A stretch of 64,000 bases of DNA from Massilia sp. ST3 (GTDB lineage: Bacteria; Pseudomonadota; Gammaproteobacteria; Burkholderiales; Burkholderiaceae_D). Positions 1 to 8,105 of this stretch are shown in pieces; the stretch's first letter is position 1, and the number at the start of each line of letters is the position of its first letter. Below the pieces are notes generated by a model. That model was given only the letters and a program-made list of their open reading frames with translations. It was not told the DNA's origin and did no database searches. A program made the translations under genes and the position numbers. The stretch spans positions 1 to 64,000 of the forward strand of contig NZ_JAGPWC010000020.1 of the NCBI RefSeq assembly GCF_018119405.1, given 5' to 3'.

Positions 1-167
1 GCGGTCAGGGCCGCGAGCAGCGCGTCGACGCTGGCGCCTTCGGCCAGGCGCGCGCGCCAGTATTCCAGGCCGGTGGGATCCGGTTCGCGTCCGAGGAAGC
101 CGCGGTACAGGCCGCGGACGAGGTCCGCGTGGTCGTTCTCGGGCAGGTGTGCGCTAGTTTCTGGCAT
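1..167 (-). CDS. DUF4214-domain protein, N-terminal part (runs off the window)
   Basis: Only the first 55 or so residues are present, starting at an ATG at 167 and reading off the left edge. They resemble the DUF4214 repeat: a Leu-Tyr-x2-Phe-Leu-Gly-Arg-Glu-Pro-Asp stretch followed by Gly-Leu-x-Tyr-Trp. The two DUF4214 proteins at 9971 and 17003 carry the same pattern (LFGRAP, FWV). The gene begins 26 bp after the stop of the wzt-like ABC ATPase on the same strand, so it is probably the third gene of that operon. In such positions DUF4214 is often an N-terminal module on a glycosyltransferase or methyltransferase, but the missing C-terminus prevents a function call. Confidence 0.6.
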   Translation of the reverse strand, partial: MPETSAHLPENDHADLVRGLYRGFLGREPDPTGLEYWRARLAEGASVDALLAALT

Positions 168-193
168 AGGAATCGATAGGGCTGGCAAATGGA

Positions 194-1483
194 TCAGCTG
201 GAGTGGAACTGCAGCTGCGGATGCAGGTTGACCAGGCCGCTCCAGACGATCGAGGCGGGATTCGGCGAGACCGTGAAGCTGTGCACTTCGTGCAGGTAGT
301 TCAGCACCTTCTCGAACGAACCTTCGCCATGGCCGCCGGCGCCCAGGCCGACGGTGAGGGTGTACTCGTCCGGGAACAGCGACAGGTTCAGGGCGAAGCT
401 GGCGCTCAGCACGGCGCCGGCGCGGGCCGGGCCCGGCGCCTGGCGCATGCAGTAGCTGTTGGTCTCGAACAGCACCGCGCCGTAGCGGTTGCGGATCTTG
501 AAGCCGACATGCGGGTCGGCCACGTCCTCGTGCAGCAGGTAGTCGACCTGCAGGGTCGCCGCCTCGTCGGCCAGCAGGGTGCTGCGTTCCTGGCCATGGC
601 GGTCGAGCAGGCGCACGCCGACGCAGTCGGCCGCCGGCGTGGTGATGCTGCCGGTCTTGCCCGCCAGCGCGCTCAGGGAGGCGGGAGCGGCATGCAGCGG
701 GGCAGGCGCATCCGCCGGCGCGGCCTGGACGCGCAACTGGTCCGGGGACTGGTCGAGCCGGCCCAGCAGGTCGGCCTGGTACAGGTCGAGCGCATCGGCC
801 GGCGCGCCGTCGAAGGCGATGCGGCCGCCGCGCAGGAAGATGCAGCGGTCGCACAGGTTGAGCACGGTGCCCGCGCTGTGCGAAACGAACAGCAGGGTCG
901 TGCCCTGGGCGATGTAGCTGCCGATGCGGTCGAAGCATTTCTGCTGGAAGAACACGTCGCCCACCGCCAGCGCCTCGTCGACGATCAGGATGTCGGGCCG
1001 CACGCAGGTGGCGACGCTGAAGGCCAGGCGCACCTGCATGCCGCTCGAATACACGCGCACCGGCTGGTCGATGTAGTCGCCGATGTCGGCGAAGGCCAGG
1101 ATCGCGGGCATCAGGGCCTCGATCTCGGGCACCGACAGGCCCAGCAGCTGGCCGGCCATGACGGCGTTCTGGCGGCCGGTGAAGTCGGGGTGGAAGCCCA
1201 TGCCCAGTTCGAGCAGGGCGGCGACCCGGCCTTCCATCCACACCCCGCCGGTGGTCGGCTGGGCGGTGCCGGTGATGAGCTTGAGCAGGGTGCTCTTGCC
1301 GGCGCCGTTGACGCCGATCAGGGCCACCGCTTCGCCGGGGCGGATCTCGAAGCTGATATCGTCCAGCACCCACTTGAGGCGGTGGCGCGGGCGGCCGGGC
1401 AGCACCCAGTCGGCCAGGCGCGCCCAGCGCGAGCCGTACTGCTTGTAGGCCTTGCCCAGCCTGGAGGCGATGATCGTGCCCAT
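194..1483 (-). CDS. wzt: Polysaccharide/O-antigen ABC exporter, ATP-binding subunit (Wzt-like)
   Basis: 429 residues. Walker A GVNGAGKST is at about residues 57-65, the LSGG-equivalent is YSSGMQ, and Walker B is ILIVDEALAVGD. These are typical of the Wzt/TagH/KpsT branch that powers export of lipid-linked polysaccharide across the inner membrane. About 140 residues follow the nucleotide-binding domain and look like the Wzt C-terminal beta-sandwich that recognises the modified end of the O-antigen (for example the FKIRNRYGAVLFETNS region). The start ATG at 1483 shares one base with the stop of the permease gene (TGATG), so the two are translationally coupled. A longer reading frame extends upstream but only overlaps the permease. 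Substrate chemistry cannot be read from the sequence. Confidence 0.9.
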   Translation of the reverse strand: MGTIIASRLGKAYKQYGSRWARLADWVLPGRPRHRLKWVLDDISFEIRPGEAVALIGVNGAGKSTLLKLITGTAQPTTGGVWMEGRVAALLELGMGFHPDFTGRQNAVMAGQLLGLSVPEIEALMPAILAFADIGDYIDQPVRVYSSGMQVRLAFSVATCVRPDILIVDEALAVGDVFFQQKCFDRIGSYIAQGTTLLFVSHSAGTVLNLCDRCIFLRGGRIAFDGAPADALDLYQADLLGRLDQSPDQLRVQAAPADAPAPLHAAPASLSALAGKTGSITTPAADCVGVRLLDRHGQERSTLLADEAATLQVDYLLHEDVADPHVGFKIRNRYGAVLFETNSYCMRQAPGPARAGAVLSASFALNLSLFPDEYTLTVGLGAGGHGEGSFEKVLNYLHEVHSFTVSPNPASIVWSGLVNLHPQLQFHSS

Positions 1484-2283
1484 CAGAGTTCGTCCACCAT
1501 TTCGCCGGCGCGCTTGCGGAACATGCGCCATCCCAGCAGGCACAGCAGGGTAGCCAGCGCCAGCACCGGCAGCAGGCCGGCCCAGTCGGGCGCCTGGCCC
1601 TTGAGCAGGATGTCCTGGCAGGCCAGGATCACGGGCGCCATCGGGTTCCAGTCCAGCAGCGGGCGCACCGTCTCGGGCAGGATCGCGCGCGGATAGACGA
1701 TGGGCGTGAGCCAGAACCAGAACTGCATCGCGATCGTCAGGAACTGGCCGACGTCGCGGAAGAACACATTGAGCACGCCGGCCACCATGGCGATGCCGAC
1801 GGCCAGCATCACCAGCAGCAGCAGGACCGGGAGCAGGGCGAAGTAGGCCGGGCCGGGGAAGTTGCCGCTGGCCAGCAGGAACAGGGTAAACAGGCCGAAG
1901 ATGATGCCGAAATTGACCAGGGCATTGAGCACCACGATCACCGGCAGGCAGGTGCGCGGGAAGGCGACCTTCTTGAGCAGGCTGGCCTGCTCGACGAACA
2001 TGTTCTGGCCGCGGGAGACGATTTCGGCGAACAGGCCCCAGGTCAGGATGCCCGCGCACAGGTAGATCGAGTAGGCCATGTTGCCTTCGCTGCCGGGCAG
2101 CTTGGCGCGCATCACCTCGGCGAAGATCACGGTGTAGACCAGGATCATGGCCAGCGGGCTGAGCACGGACCAGGCGGCGCCCAGCACCGCGTTCGCGTAC
2201 TTCGACTGGAACTCGCGCTTGACGCTGCCCAGCACGAAACCGCGGTAGGCCCACAGGCCGCGCAGGATCAATGGAGGCGTCAT
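1483..2283 (-). CDS. wzm: Polysaccharide/O-antigen ABC exporter, permease subunit (Wzm-like)
   Basis: 266 residues with about six hydrophobic segments in the ABC-2 permease arrangement. It contains the conserved KREFQSKYANAVLG region before the first membrane segment and the FWFWLTPIVYP segment. With the downstream ATPase it would form the exporter that flips undecaprenyl-linked polysaccharide. The start at 2283 is chosen over an upstream ATG at 2364 because a perfect minus-strand -10 box (TATAAT, 2368-2373) would place transcription initiation at about 2361, inside the longer version. No good Shine-Dalgarno sequence precedes 2283, so the start is less certain than the identity. Confidence 0.88.
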   Translation of the reverse strand: MTPPLILRGLWAYRGFVLGSVKREFQSKYANAVLGAAWSVLSPLAMILVYTVIFAEVMRAKLPGSEGNMAYSIYLCAGILTWGLFAEIVSRGQNMFVEQASLLKKVAFPRTCLPVIVVLNALVNFGIIFGLFTLFLLASGNFPGPAYFALLPVLLLLVMLAVGIAMVAGVLNVFFRDVGQFLTIAMQFWFWLTPIVYPRAILPETVRPLLDWNPMAPVILACQDILLKGQAPDWAGLLPVLALATLLCLLGWRMFRKRAGEMVDEL

Positions 2284-2367
2284 GGGGCGGTCCGCGGCAG
2301 GGGCGCCCCGTCGGCAACGTACGGGAGGGTGAGAGTCATAACAGTGGCATAGCCGGATGAGCACGAA

Positions 2368-2409
2368 ATTATACTCGATGCCAGACGCACACTCTTGTTA
2401 CACTTGTAA
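2368..2409 (-). promoter_or_regulatory. Probable promoter of the wzm-wzt operon with a dyad operator
   Basis: On the minus strand, 2368-2373 reads TATAAT, about 85 bp before the chosen wzm start. No good -35 hexamer sits 16-18 bp upstream, which is typical of an activator-dependent promoter. Just upstream, 2398-2409 (TTACACTTGTAA) is a near-perfect dyad that could bind a regulator. No transcript evidence is available. Confidence 0.4.
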
Positions 2410-2466
2410 TATCTTGTCTCAGTTCAACGCCGAATTGTCACGTGGACCAAGCTGTGAGGTAAGCGT

Positions 2467-3264
2467 TCACTCACCCTGGACGAGCTTCTCCAGCGCATCC
2501 GGCTTGATGATGATGAGCCGGTGCGCATCCTTCTGCACGATGCCCTTCTGGGTCAGCACGGCCAGGGCGCGGGTCACGGTTTCGCGGCTGGTATTGATCA
2601 TGTTGGCGATATCCTGGTGGGTCGGCAGGTCTTCGACCACAGCCGGCTCGCCCGGCTGGCGCTGCTGCTTGGACTGCATCAGGACCAGGTAGGTATAGAT
2701 CCGCTTGGCCGTGTTGTTAATGCTGAGCAGGGCGCGGAATTCCGAATCGCGCTGGATCTTCTGCGCCAGGTGGCGCAGCATCTGGTTCGCCACCGAGGGC
2801 GAGTGCGAGAACAAATGCATCGCCGTGGTGGCGGGCAGGAAGGCCACCACCACCGGCGTCAGGGCCACCACCGAGGCCGAGCGGGTCGAATTGTTGATCA
2901 GGGCGATTTCGCCGAAGAAGTCGCCCGGCGCCAGCATGCGCAGGCCGATCGCGCGGCCGTCCTCGGTCACGTCGATCACCTGCAGCTGGCCGGACAGCAG
3001 GAACAGCAGGCCGTCGCCGTGCCCGCCCTTGTGCAGCACCACTTCGCGCTTGGCGTACTGGCGGATGCGCAGTTCCTGCTTGACCCGCGTCATTTCGTCC
3101 TCGCTCAGGTCGGCGAGCAGGGGAATCTTGCGCAGGTGGATCTGGGCCTGGGTCTGGCCGGCGCCGTGGCGGGTGTCGAACGGCACCGCGACGCCGCCCG
3201 TGGCCAACGCTTCTCCTGGAGTGGCGGTCATGGATGTGGATTTCAAGTTTCTTGCCTCAGGCAT
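2467..3264 (-). CDS. Crp/Fnr-family transcriptional regulator, Crp-type DNA-reading helix
   Basis: 265 residues. The N-terminal cyclic-nucleotide-binding domain (about 42-160) keeps the phosphate-binding cassette pattern: Gly-Glu-Ile-Ala-Leu, then Arg-Ser-Ala. A helical dimerisation segment follows, then a winged helix (about 205-255). The recognition helix reads SRETVTRAL. R227, E228 and R232 match the E. coli Crp residues (R180, E181, R185) that contact TGTGA. There are no Fnr-type N-terminal cysteines. Three TGTGA-N6-TCACA-type sites lie at 8045, 9843 and 12040, and a nucleotide cyclase lies at 6068-7921, so a cAMP-responsive role is likely but inferred. The first codons overlap the end of the VanZ-like gene by 8 bp, so the two are probably co-transcribed. 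Confidence 0.88.
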   Translation of the reverse strand: MPEARNLKSTSMTATPGEALATGGVAVPFDTRHGAGQTQAQIHLRKIPLLADLSEDEMTRVKQELRIRQYAKREVVLHKGGHGDGLLFLLSGQLQVIDVTEDGRAIGLRMLAPGDFFGEIALINNSTRSASVVALTPVVVAFLPATTAMHLFSHSPSVANQMLRHLAQKIQRDSEFRALLSINNTAKRIYTYLVLMQSKQQRQPGEPAVVEDLPTHQDIANMINTSRETVTRALAVLTQKGIVQKDAHRLIIIKPDALEKLVQGE

Positions 3265-3589
3265 AAGCAGCGTACAGGTAGGTCAGGCCGGCCGCGAAGA
3301 CGATGCCGGCCGCGTTCGCGCCGATGTCGCGCCAGCAGAACCGGCGGTCGGGCACCAGGGCCTGCAGGCATTCGATGAGCCAGCCGCCGGCAAGCAGGCC
3401 GGCCAGCAGCAGCAGGGTCGGCGCCGGTCCCCGGACCAGCGGCAGGGCCAGGCCGGTCAGGACGGCGAAACCGGCGAAATGCAGCAGCTTGTCGTTCGGC
3501 AGGGGAGGCAGCCAGCGGTTCGGCACCAGGCAGCCCGCCACCAGCAGGACGGCAAACAGCCCGGCCAGCAGTGCATTCCAGCCCATCAC
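3257..3589 (-). CDS. VanZ-like small membrane protein
   Basis: 110 residues with four hydrophobic segments. The pattern around PNDKLLHFAGFAVLTGLALPL and the late WRDIGANAAGIVFA is characteristic of the VanZ-like family, which is usually about 110-160 residues and has no firmly established function outside teicoplanin resistance. It overlaps the start of the Crp-type regulator gene by 8 bp, so it is probably the first gene of that transcript. The upstream region (3590-3702) carries a perfect 14-bp palindrome at 3644-3657. Confidence 0.75.
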   Translation of the reverse strand: MMGWNALLAGLFAVLLVAGCLVPNRWLPPLPNDKLLHFAGFAVLTGLALPLVRGPAPTLLLLAGLLAGGWLIECLQALVPDRRFCWRDIGANAAGIVFAAGLTYLYAAYA

Positions 3590-3702
3590 GCGGCGGGTGT
3601 CGGGTTAGCGGAAATCATACCTGCGTGATTGTATATGCTTGAGCGCGCACGTGCGCGGACCGGGCGGCCGGCGGGGAGCAAAATGCGGCTTTTTGGCACC
3701 AG

Positions 3703-4827
3703 CTAGTTCGCCGCGTGGGCGACGGGGGCGGCTACGGGCCGTACCGGCGGACGCAGCCGGCGCCGCAGCGCGCGCAGCGCCGGCGCCTCGACCAGGTGCC
3801 AGCTGAGCGCCGCCAGCGGCAGCACCACCGCCATGCCGGCCAGGCACAGCGCCACCGGACCGGCGTCCGACATCCATTCGCCGAGCATCAGCAGCACCGG
3901 CCAGTGGTAGATATAGATGCCATACGAATAGTCGTGGCGCTGGAAGTGGCCCAGGCGGCGCGGGCGCGCGCTGCCCGCCCACAGGGCCAGGGTAACGGCC
4001 AGCAGCGCGGCGCCGAACCAGGTGAGCCCGCTGGGGTTGAGCATCGCCGTGCCGTTCCAGCTGATCGCCATCAGGATGGCGGCGCAGGCCGCCTGCGCTG
4101 CGCCGAAGCGCGCTTGGGGCAGCAGGGCCTGCAGGGCGACGCCGGTCAGGAACAGCGACCACAGGCGCACCTCCCACACATAGCCGGCCATCACCGAGGG
4201 GAACACGTTGGCCGCCAGCAGCAGGAACAGCGCGGCCCCGCCCAGCCACTGGCGCATCGGCAGGATCGCCGCCGCGCCGATCAGCGCCACCATCACGTAC
4301 ATCCGTCCTTCCCAGTACAGGGTCCACAGCGGGCCGTTCAGGAATTGTCCGCCGAGCACGCCGGCAATCTTCAGCTCTTCCGGAGGAATGTGGAGCACCA
4401 GGCCGTGCAGCACCGTGCCGCCGAAGATGAAACGCCAGGGCGCGCCGTCCGCCAGGCCGGCCCAGCCGGCGGCCGAGAACAGGCCGACCGCCAGCACCGT
4501 GGTCACCAGCAGGCAGACGAACAGGCCGGGTACGATGCGCGCCACGCGGCGCAGCGCGAAGCGGCCCAGGTGCGGGTCGCGCAGCCAGCTCTGGCCGACG
4601 AACATGCCGCTGACGAGGAAGAACACGCCGACCGCCAGCGAACCCAGGTCGGTCACCGGCCGCATCAGTTCGGTGAGCGGGTCGCGCGCGTTCGGCTGCA
4701 CGTGGTTGAGCTGCCAGGCGTGGTAGACCACCACCAGCAGCGCGCAGACCAGGCGCACCAGGTTGAAGCCGTTGTCGTGGGTGCCGAGCGTGTCGCCCAG
4801 CGTGCGGGAAGAGGAGGAACGCAGCAT
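3703..4827 (-). CDS. Acyltransferase 3 family membrane protein (O-acetyltransferase-like)
   Basis: 374 residues from the ATG at 4827, with about ten membrane segments. The N-terminal NLVRLVCALLVVVYHAW carries the Arg and the His expected of the acyltransferase-3 fold. The later YSYGIYIYHWPVL motif is also typical. These enzymes O-acylate sugars of O-antigen, exopolysaccharide or peptidoglycan at the inner membrane. An ATG at 4845 in the same frame would overlap the upstream TPR/beta-barrel gene by 16 bp; the start at 4827 lies 3 bp beyond that gene's stop. The O-antigen exporter nearby suggests a polysaccharide substrate, but none is proven. Confidence 0.85.
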   Translation of the reverse strand: MLRSSSSRTLGDTLGTHDNGFNLVRLVCALLVVVYHAWQLNHVQPNARDPLTELMRPVTDLGSLAVGVFFLVSGMFVGQSWLRDPHLGRFALRRVARIVPGLFVCLLVTTVLAVGLFSAAGWAGLADGAPWRFIFGGTVLHGLVLHIPPEELKIAGVLGGQFLNGPLWTLYWEGRMYVMVALIGAAAILPMRQWLGGAALFLLLAANVFPSVMAGYVWEVRLWSLFLTGVALQALLPQARFGAAQAACAAILMAISWNGTAMLNPSGLTWFGAALLAVTLALWAGSARPRRLGHFQRHDYSYGIYIYHWPVLLMLGEWMSDAGPVALCLAGMAVVLPLAALSWHLVEAPALRALRRRLRPPVRPVAAPVAHAAN

Positions 4828-4829
4828 CG

Positions 4830-6071
4830 TCACTTGCCCTGCCACTGCCAGCTGAGCTGGATCTGGCGGTTATCGTATTGGAAGATCGAAATGTTTTCGC
4901 TGTTACTCACGAAACGCGTTTCCAGCCGCAGCGCCTGGTTGCGGCCGATCGCATAGCTCAGCGCGGCACGGCCGACGCGTGTGTTCTGGTCGCGCACGGT
5001 GTTGATCAGGCCCGGCGCATAGGCTTCGCCGCTCTTCCAGCTCTGGTAGCTGAACGACAGCTCGCCGCTCAGCGGCCCCCACAGGGGACGGCGCGCCAGC
5101 AGGGTGGTGGCGTAGCCGTGGCGGTCCCCGCCCGGACGCTCGCGCCGCGCGCGGTCGGTCATCCAGGCATGGCTCATGCTGGCGTACACGGTGTCGCCGC
5201 GGTAGTTCAGCTGGCCGGTCAGCTCGAGCAGGGTCGAGTCGAAATTGCTCAAGGTCAGGTACTGGCTGCGCGACACCCCGCCGGTGGCATTCAGCGCCAT
5301 CCGCGGCGGCAGCGGCAGCGGCACGCCGACCCGGGCCTGGAGCTGCAGCTGGCGCTGGTAGTACTTGCCGCCGAGCGCGGTGGCGCCCACGATCGCCGAG
5401 GCGCGCACCGGCCAGGCGCCGAAGCGGTAGGGGCTGTCGATGCCGGCGTACAGCGAGGCGCTGTCGTAGCGGCGCAGGCTGTCGTTGCGGCGTCCCGCGA
5501 ACTGCATGAAGCCGCTGAGGCCGTTCGGCGTCAGGTCGCGCACGTGCTCCAGGTTGAAAGCCGTGTACTGGTCGTGCTGGGGCAGGAAGTCGGACTGCAG
5601 GGGCAGCTCGATCTGGCCGCCGTCGCGCTCGATGATGTAGCTGGGATTGCGCGCACCCTGGTTGACGTTCATGTCCAGGCCGCGCGACAGGCTGACCACG
5701 GTCGAGCGCGCCGCTTCCCAGGTGTCGCAGCCGGTATCGCGCGCCTCGGCGATCAGCTCCAGGATCGGGCGCGGCGGGTCGAAGCGGGTCTCGACGATCG
5801 CGAACAGGCGCTCGGCCTCGTCGCTGTGGCCCAGGCTGCACTGGATCAGCGCCACTTCGAGGTAGGCGCCGGCGTGCAGGGATTCCTTCTCGATCACCCG
5901 CATCAGGGTGCGCGAGGCGTCGTCCTTGCGGCCTTCGGTGATCGCCTGCAGGGCGTTTTCATACAGCACCTGGGCTTCGGTGGCCTGGTCGCCGGAAGGC
6001 GCCGCCCGGCCGGCGGCCGCCAGGGCCAGGCAGGACAGCAGCAGCGGCAGGCGTAAACGACGGGCCATCAT
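4830..6071 (-). CDS. Periplasmic TPR plus C-terminal beta-barrel outer membrane protein
   Basis: 413 residues. A signal peptide (about 1-24, RRLRLPLLLSCLALAAAG) is followed by a tetratricopeptide-like region (about 30-100: LYENALQAITEGRKDDA, GAYLEVALIQCSLGHSDEAE). The rest shows alternating polar/aromatic strands ending in IQLSWQWQGK, as expected of an outer membrane barrel. TPR-then-barrel order recalls the surface lipoprotein assembly modifier (Slam, DUF560) class, but membership cannot be confirmed by eye. The ATG at 6071 overlaps the cyclase stop by 4 bp (ATGA), so the two are translationally coupled, which is an uncommon pairing of a signalling enzyme with an outer membrane protein. Confidence 0.65.
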   Translation of the reverse strand: MMARRLRLPLLLSCLALAAAGRAAPSGDQATEAQVLYENALQAITEGRKDDASRTLMRVIEKESLHAGAYLEVALIQCSLGHSDEAERLFAIVETRFDPPRPILELIAEARDTGCDTWEAARSTVVSLSRGLDMNVNQGARNPSYIIERDGGQIELPLQSDFLPQHDQYTAFNLEHVRDLTPNGLSGFMQFAGRRNDSLRRYDSASLYAGIDSPYRFGAWPVRASAIVGATALGGKYYQRQLQLQARVGVPLPLPPRMALNATGGVSRSQYLTLSNFDSTLLELTGQLNYRGDTVYASMSHAWMTDRARRERPGGDRHGYATTLLARRPLWGPLSGELSFSYQSWKSGEAYAPGLINTVRDQNTRVGRAALSYAIGRNQALRLETRFVSNSENISIFQYDNRQIQLSWQWQGK

Positions 6072-7921
6072 GCGCCCTCCGCCAGGCTGGCCAGGGTGTA
6101 GAGGGCGGTCGGCTTGCCCTTGCCGCGCAGCTGGCGCTCGCCCAGCGCCAGGAAACGGTGGCGCGTGGCGCGCTCCACGGTGCCGGGACCGACGATGGCG
6201 TCGTGCGGGAAGTCGCGCGCCGCCTGCTCCAGGCGCGAGGCGGTGTTCACGCTGTCGCCCACCGCCGTGTAGATGCTGCGGAACGAGGTGCCGAAGTCGC
6301 CCGCCATGGCCTGGCCGCTCTCGATCCCGATGCGCACCCGCAGGCGCGGGCGGCCGTCGCGCTCGCGCACCGCGCTCAGCTGCGCCACGCGCGCGACGAT
6401 CTCGCGCGCGGCATCGAGCGCCTGGTCGGCATGGTCCGGCACCGGCAGCGGGGCGCCCCAGAAGGCCACCAGGCCGTCGCCGGTGTACTTGTCGAGCGTG
6501 CCGTTGCGGGCGAACACGGGGCCGGTCAGGCAGTCGAGGAAGTCCTGGGTCAGGCGCGCCGCTTCTTCCATCGACAGGGTCTCGACCTGGGCGGTATAGC
6601 CCTCCATGTCGGCGATCAGGGTGGTGACGTCGAGCTGGCGCGGCTTGAGCGTATCTTCCAGGTCGCTCTTGAGCAGTTCCTGCACCACCGCCGGCGCCAC
6701 GTACTGGCGCAGGGTGTCGAGCAGGTGGCGCGAGCGGTGCTGGGCCACCTGCCACTGGTAGGGCACGGCGAAGGCCAGCAGGAACAGGTTGCTGGCCAGC
6801 GGTCCGGTGGCCGAGAAGCCGGGATCGTGGGGGGCGATGACGAAGGCCAGCCCGACCCACACCACCGAGGCCAGTCCCATCAGGCCGACGCTGGTCAGGG
6901 CCGACAGGCGCGGGAAGGCGAAGGTGGCGAACAGCGCGCAGCCGGCCGAGAACAGCAGCGCCAGCGCGGCGCCCGGCCAGCGCGCCGGCGCCTTGCCGGC
7001 CTGCTGGTCGAGCAGGGTGGACAGCACGGCCGCCTGCACGCCCAGGCCCGGGCGGCTGTTGCCGAGCGGGGTGGCGACGCGGTCGCCCTGGCCGAGCGCG
7101 GACGAGCCGATCACCACCAGGCGCCCGGCCAGGTCTTCGCGCACGTATTCGCGGGCCAGCACCTCGGCCGCCGTCACCACGGTATAGGCGGTCCAGTCGC
7201 GTTCGAAGCCGACCCGCAGGCTGGGCCCGGCCGGGGCCAGCCGCGGGCCGCCGCTGCAGCAATTCACCAGGGCCAGGGACAGGGCCGGATAGACCTTGCC
7301 GCCGAAGGCCGTGTACAGGGGAATGCGGCGCAGCACGCCGTCGCGGTCGGGAATGAAGCCGATGTTGCCGACGTTCGCCGCGCGCCGCAGGCCGGCGTGG
7401 TTGGCGATGTAGCCGGTGGCGGCCACGGTGGCGGCAGCCGCTTCGGCCGGCAGGCCGGCGGCCGGCACGCCCTGGCGCAGCGCCACCGCGTTGCCGGACT
7501 GGAAATCGAAGGCCTGGGCCAGCACCACCGGGCCATGCGCCGCCAGCGCCGCCAGGCGCGCATCGCCCTCGGGGTCGGCGGCGTCCGGGAACACGATGTC
7601 GAGCGCCACCCCGCGCACGCCATAGTCGGCCAGCAGGGTCTCGACCAGGTCGGCCACGCGCTCGCGCGGCCACGGCCAGGGGCCGAGGCGGGCGGTGCTC
7701 GATTCGTCGATGTCGACCACCAGCACCCGCGGTTCGGGCGTGCTCACCGCACGCAGGCGCAGGAACAGGTCGCGTAACTGTTCGTTACCGAAAGCCCAGG
7801 CGCCGGCGCCGGACTGGGCATACACGCACAGGAGGAAAGCGGCGACCGACATCAGGGCCTGGACGGCGCCATGCGGAAGGCGGAACGAGCGGATCGCTGG
7901 TGGCAGGGAGAAAACAGACAC
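6068..7921 (-). CDS. CHASE2-domain class III adenylate/guanylate cyclase
   Basis: 617 residues. An N-terminal membrane segment (about 20-38) precedes a large extracytoplasmic CHASE2 sensor (about 50-330), then about three membrane helices (about 330-400), then a class III cyclase domain (about 430-610). The metal-binding aspartates are at 438 (LIADMEGYT) and 482 (KYTGDGLVAFW). K478 is at the base-selecting position that usually indicates ATP. The GDSVNTASRLEQ segment carries the transition-state Asn and Arg. All catalytic residues that can be recognised are present, so an active adenylate cyclase is likely. It diverges from the FecR gene across 184 bp that contain a Crp-type site, which could give feedback control. 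Confidence 0.9.
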   Translation of the reverse strand: MSVFSLPPAIRSFRLPHGAVQALMSVAAFLLCVYAQSGAGAWAFGNEQLRDLFLRLRAVSTPEPRVLVVDIDESSTARLGPWPWPRERVADLVETLLADYGVRGVALDIVFPDAADPEGDARLAALAAHGPVVLAQAFDFQSGNAVALRQGVPAAGLPAEAAAATVAATGYIANHAGLRRAANVGNIGFIPDRDGVLRRIPLYTAFGGKVYPALSLALVNCCSGGPRLAPAGPSLRVGFERDWTAYTVVTAAEVLAREYVREDLAGRLVVIGSSALGQGDRVATPLGNSRPGLGVQAAVLSTLLDQQAGKAPARWPGAALALLFSAGCALFATFAFPRLSALTSVGLMGLASVVWVGLAFVIAPHDPGFSATGPLASNLFLLAFAVPYQWQVAQHRSRHLLDTLRQYVAPAVVQELLKSDLEDTLKPRQLDVTTLIADMEGYTAQVETLSMEEAARLTQDFLDCLTGPVFARNGTLDKYTGDGLVAFWGAPLPVPDHADQALDAAREIVARVAQLSAVRERDGRPRLRVRIGIESGQAMAGDFGTSFRSIYTAVGDSVNTASRLEQAARDFPHDAIVGPGTVERATRHRFLALGERQLRGKGKPTALYTLASLAEGA

Positions 7922-8044
7922 GCTCGGTGTGGTCGTATTACAACGTTTGACAGGATAATCGTCGAGTATAGCGTCGCTTATCCCTCAGTGACACAATTCT
8001 CAATAGAAATTATAACCGATGGGCAGGGAGAGAATTGGTTAAAA

Positions 8045-8060
8045 TGTGACGACCGTCACG
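8045..8060. promoter_or_regulatory. Crp-type operator between the CHASE2 cyclase and FecR genes
   Basis: TGTGACGACCGTCACG matches the Crp consensus TGTGA-N6-TCACA in 9 of 10 core bases, with A/T-rich flanks. Its centre is about 53 bp before the FecR start and about 132 bp before the divergent cyclase start, so it could act on either gene. Confidence 0.7.
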
Positions 8061-8105
8061 TTTTTGCTATGGGCGCTGGGCGGATAATCGCGGGGAGGAG
8101 GAAGT

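Noticed and set aside
2420..2460. A possible Crp site before the regulator's own 3' end (GTCACGTGG...TGTGAGG)
   Set aside because: The half-sites are in the wrong order (GTCAC before TGTGA) and the spacing does not fit TGTGA-N6-TCACA.
3644..3657. Palindrome CGCGCACGTGCGCG upstream of the VanZ-like gene
   Set aside because: In a GC-rich genome short CG-type palindromes are frequent, and no promoter elements line up with it; not reported as an operator.
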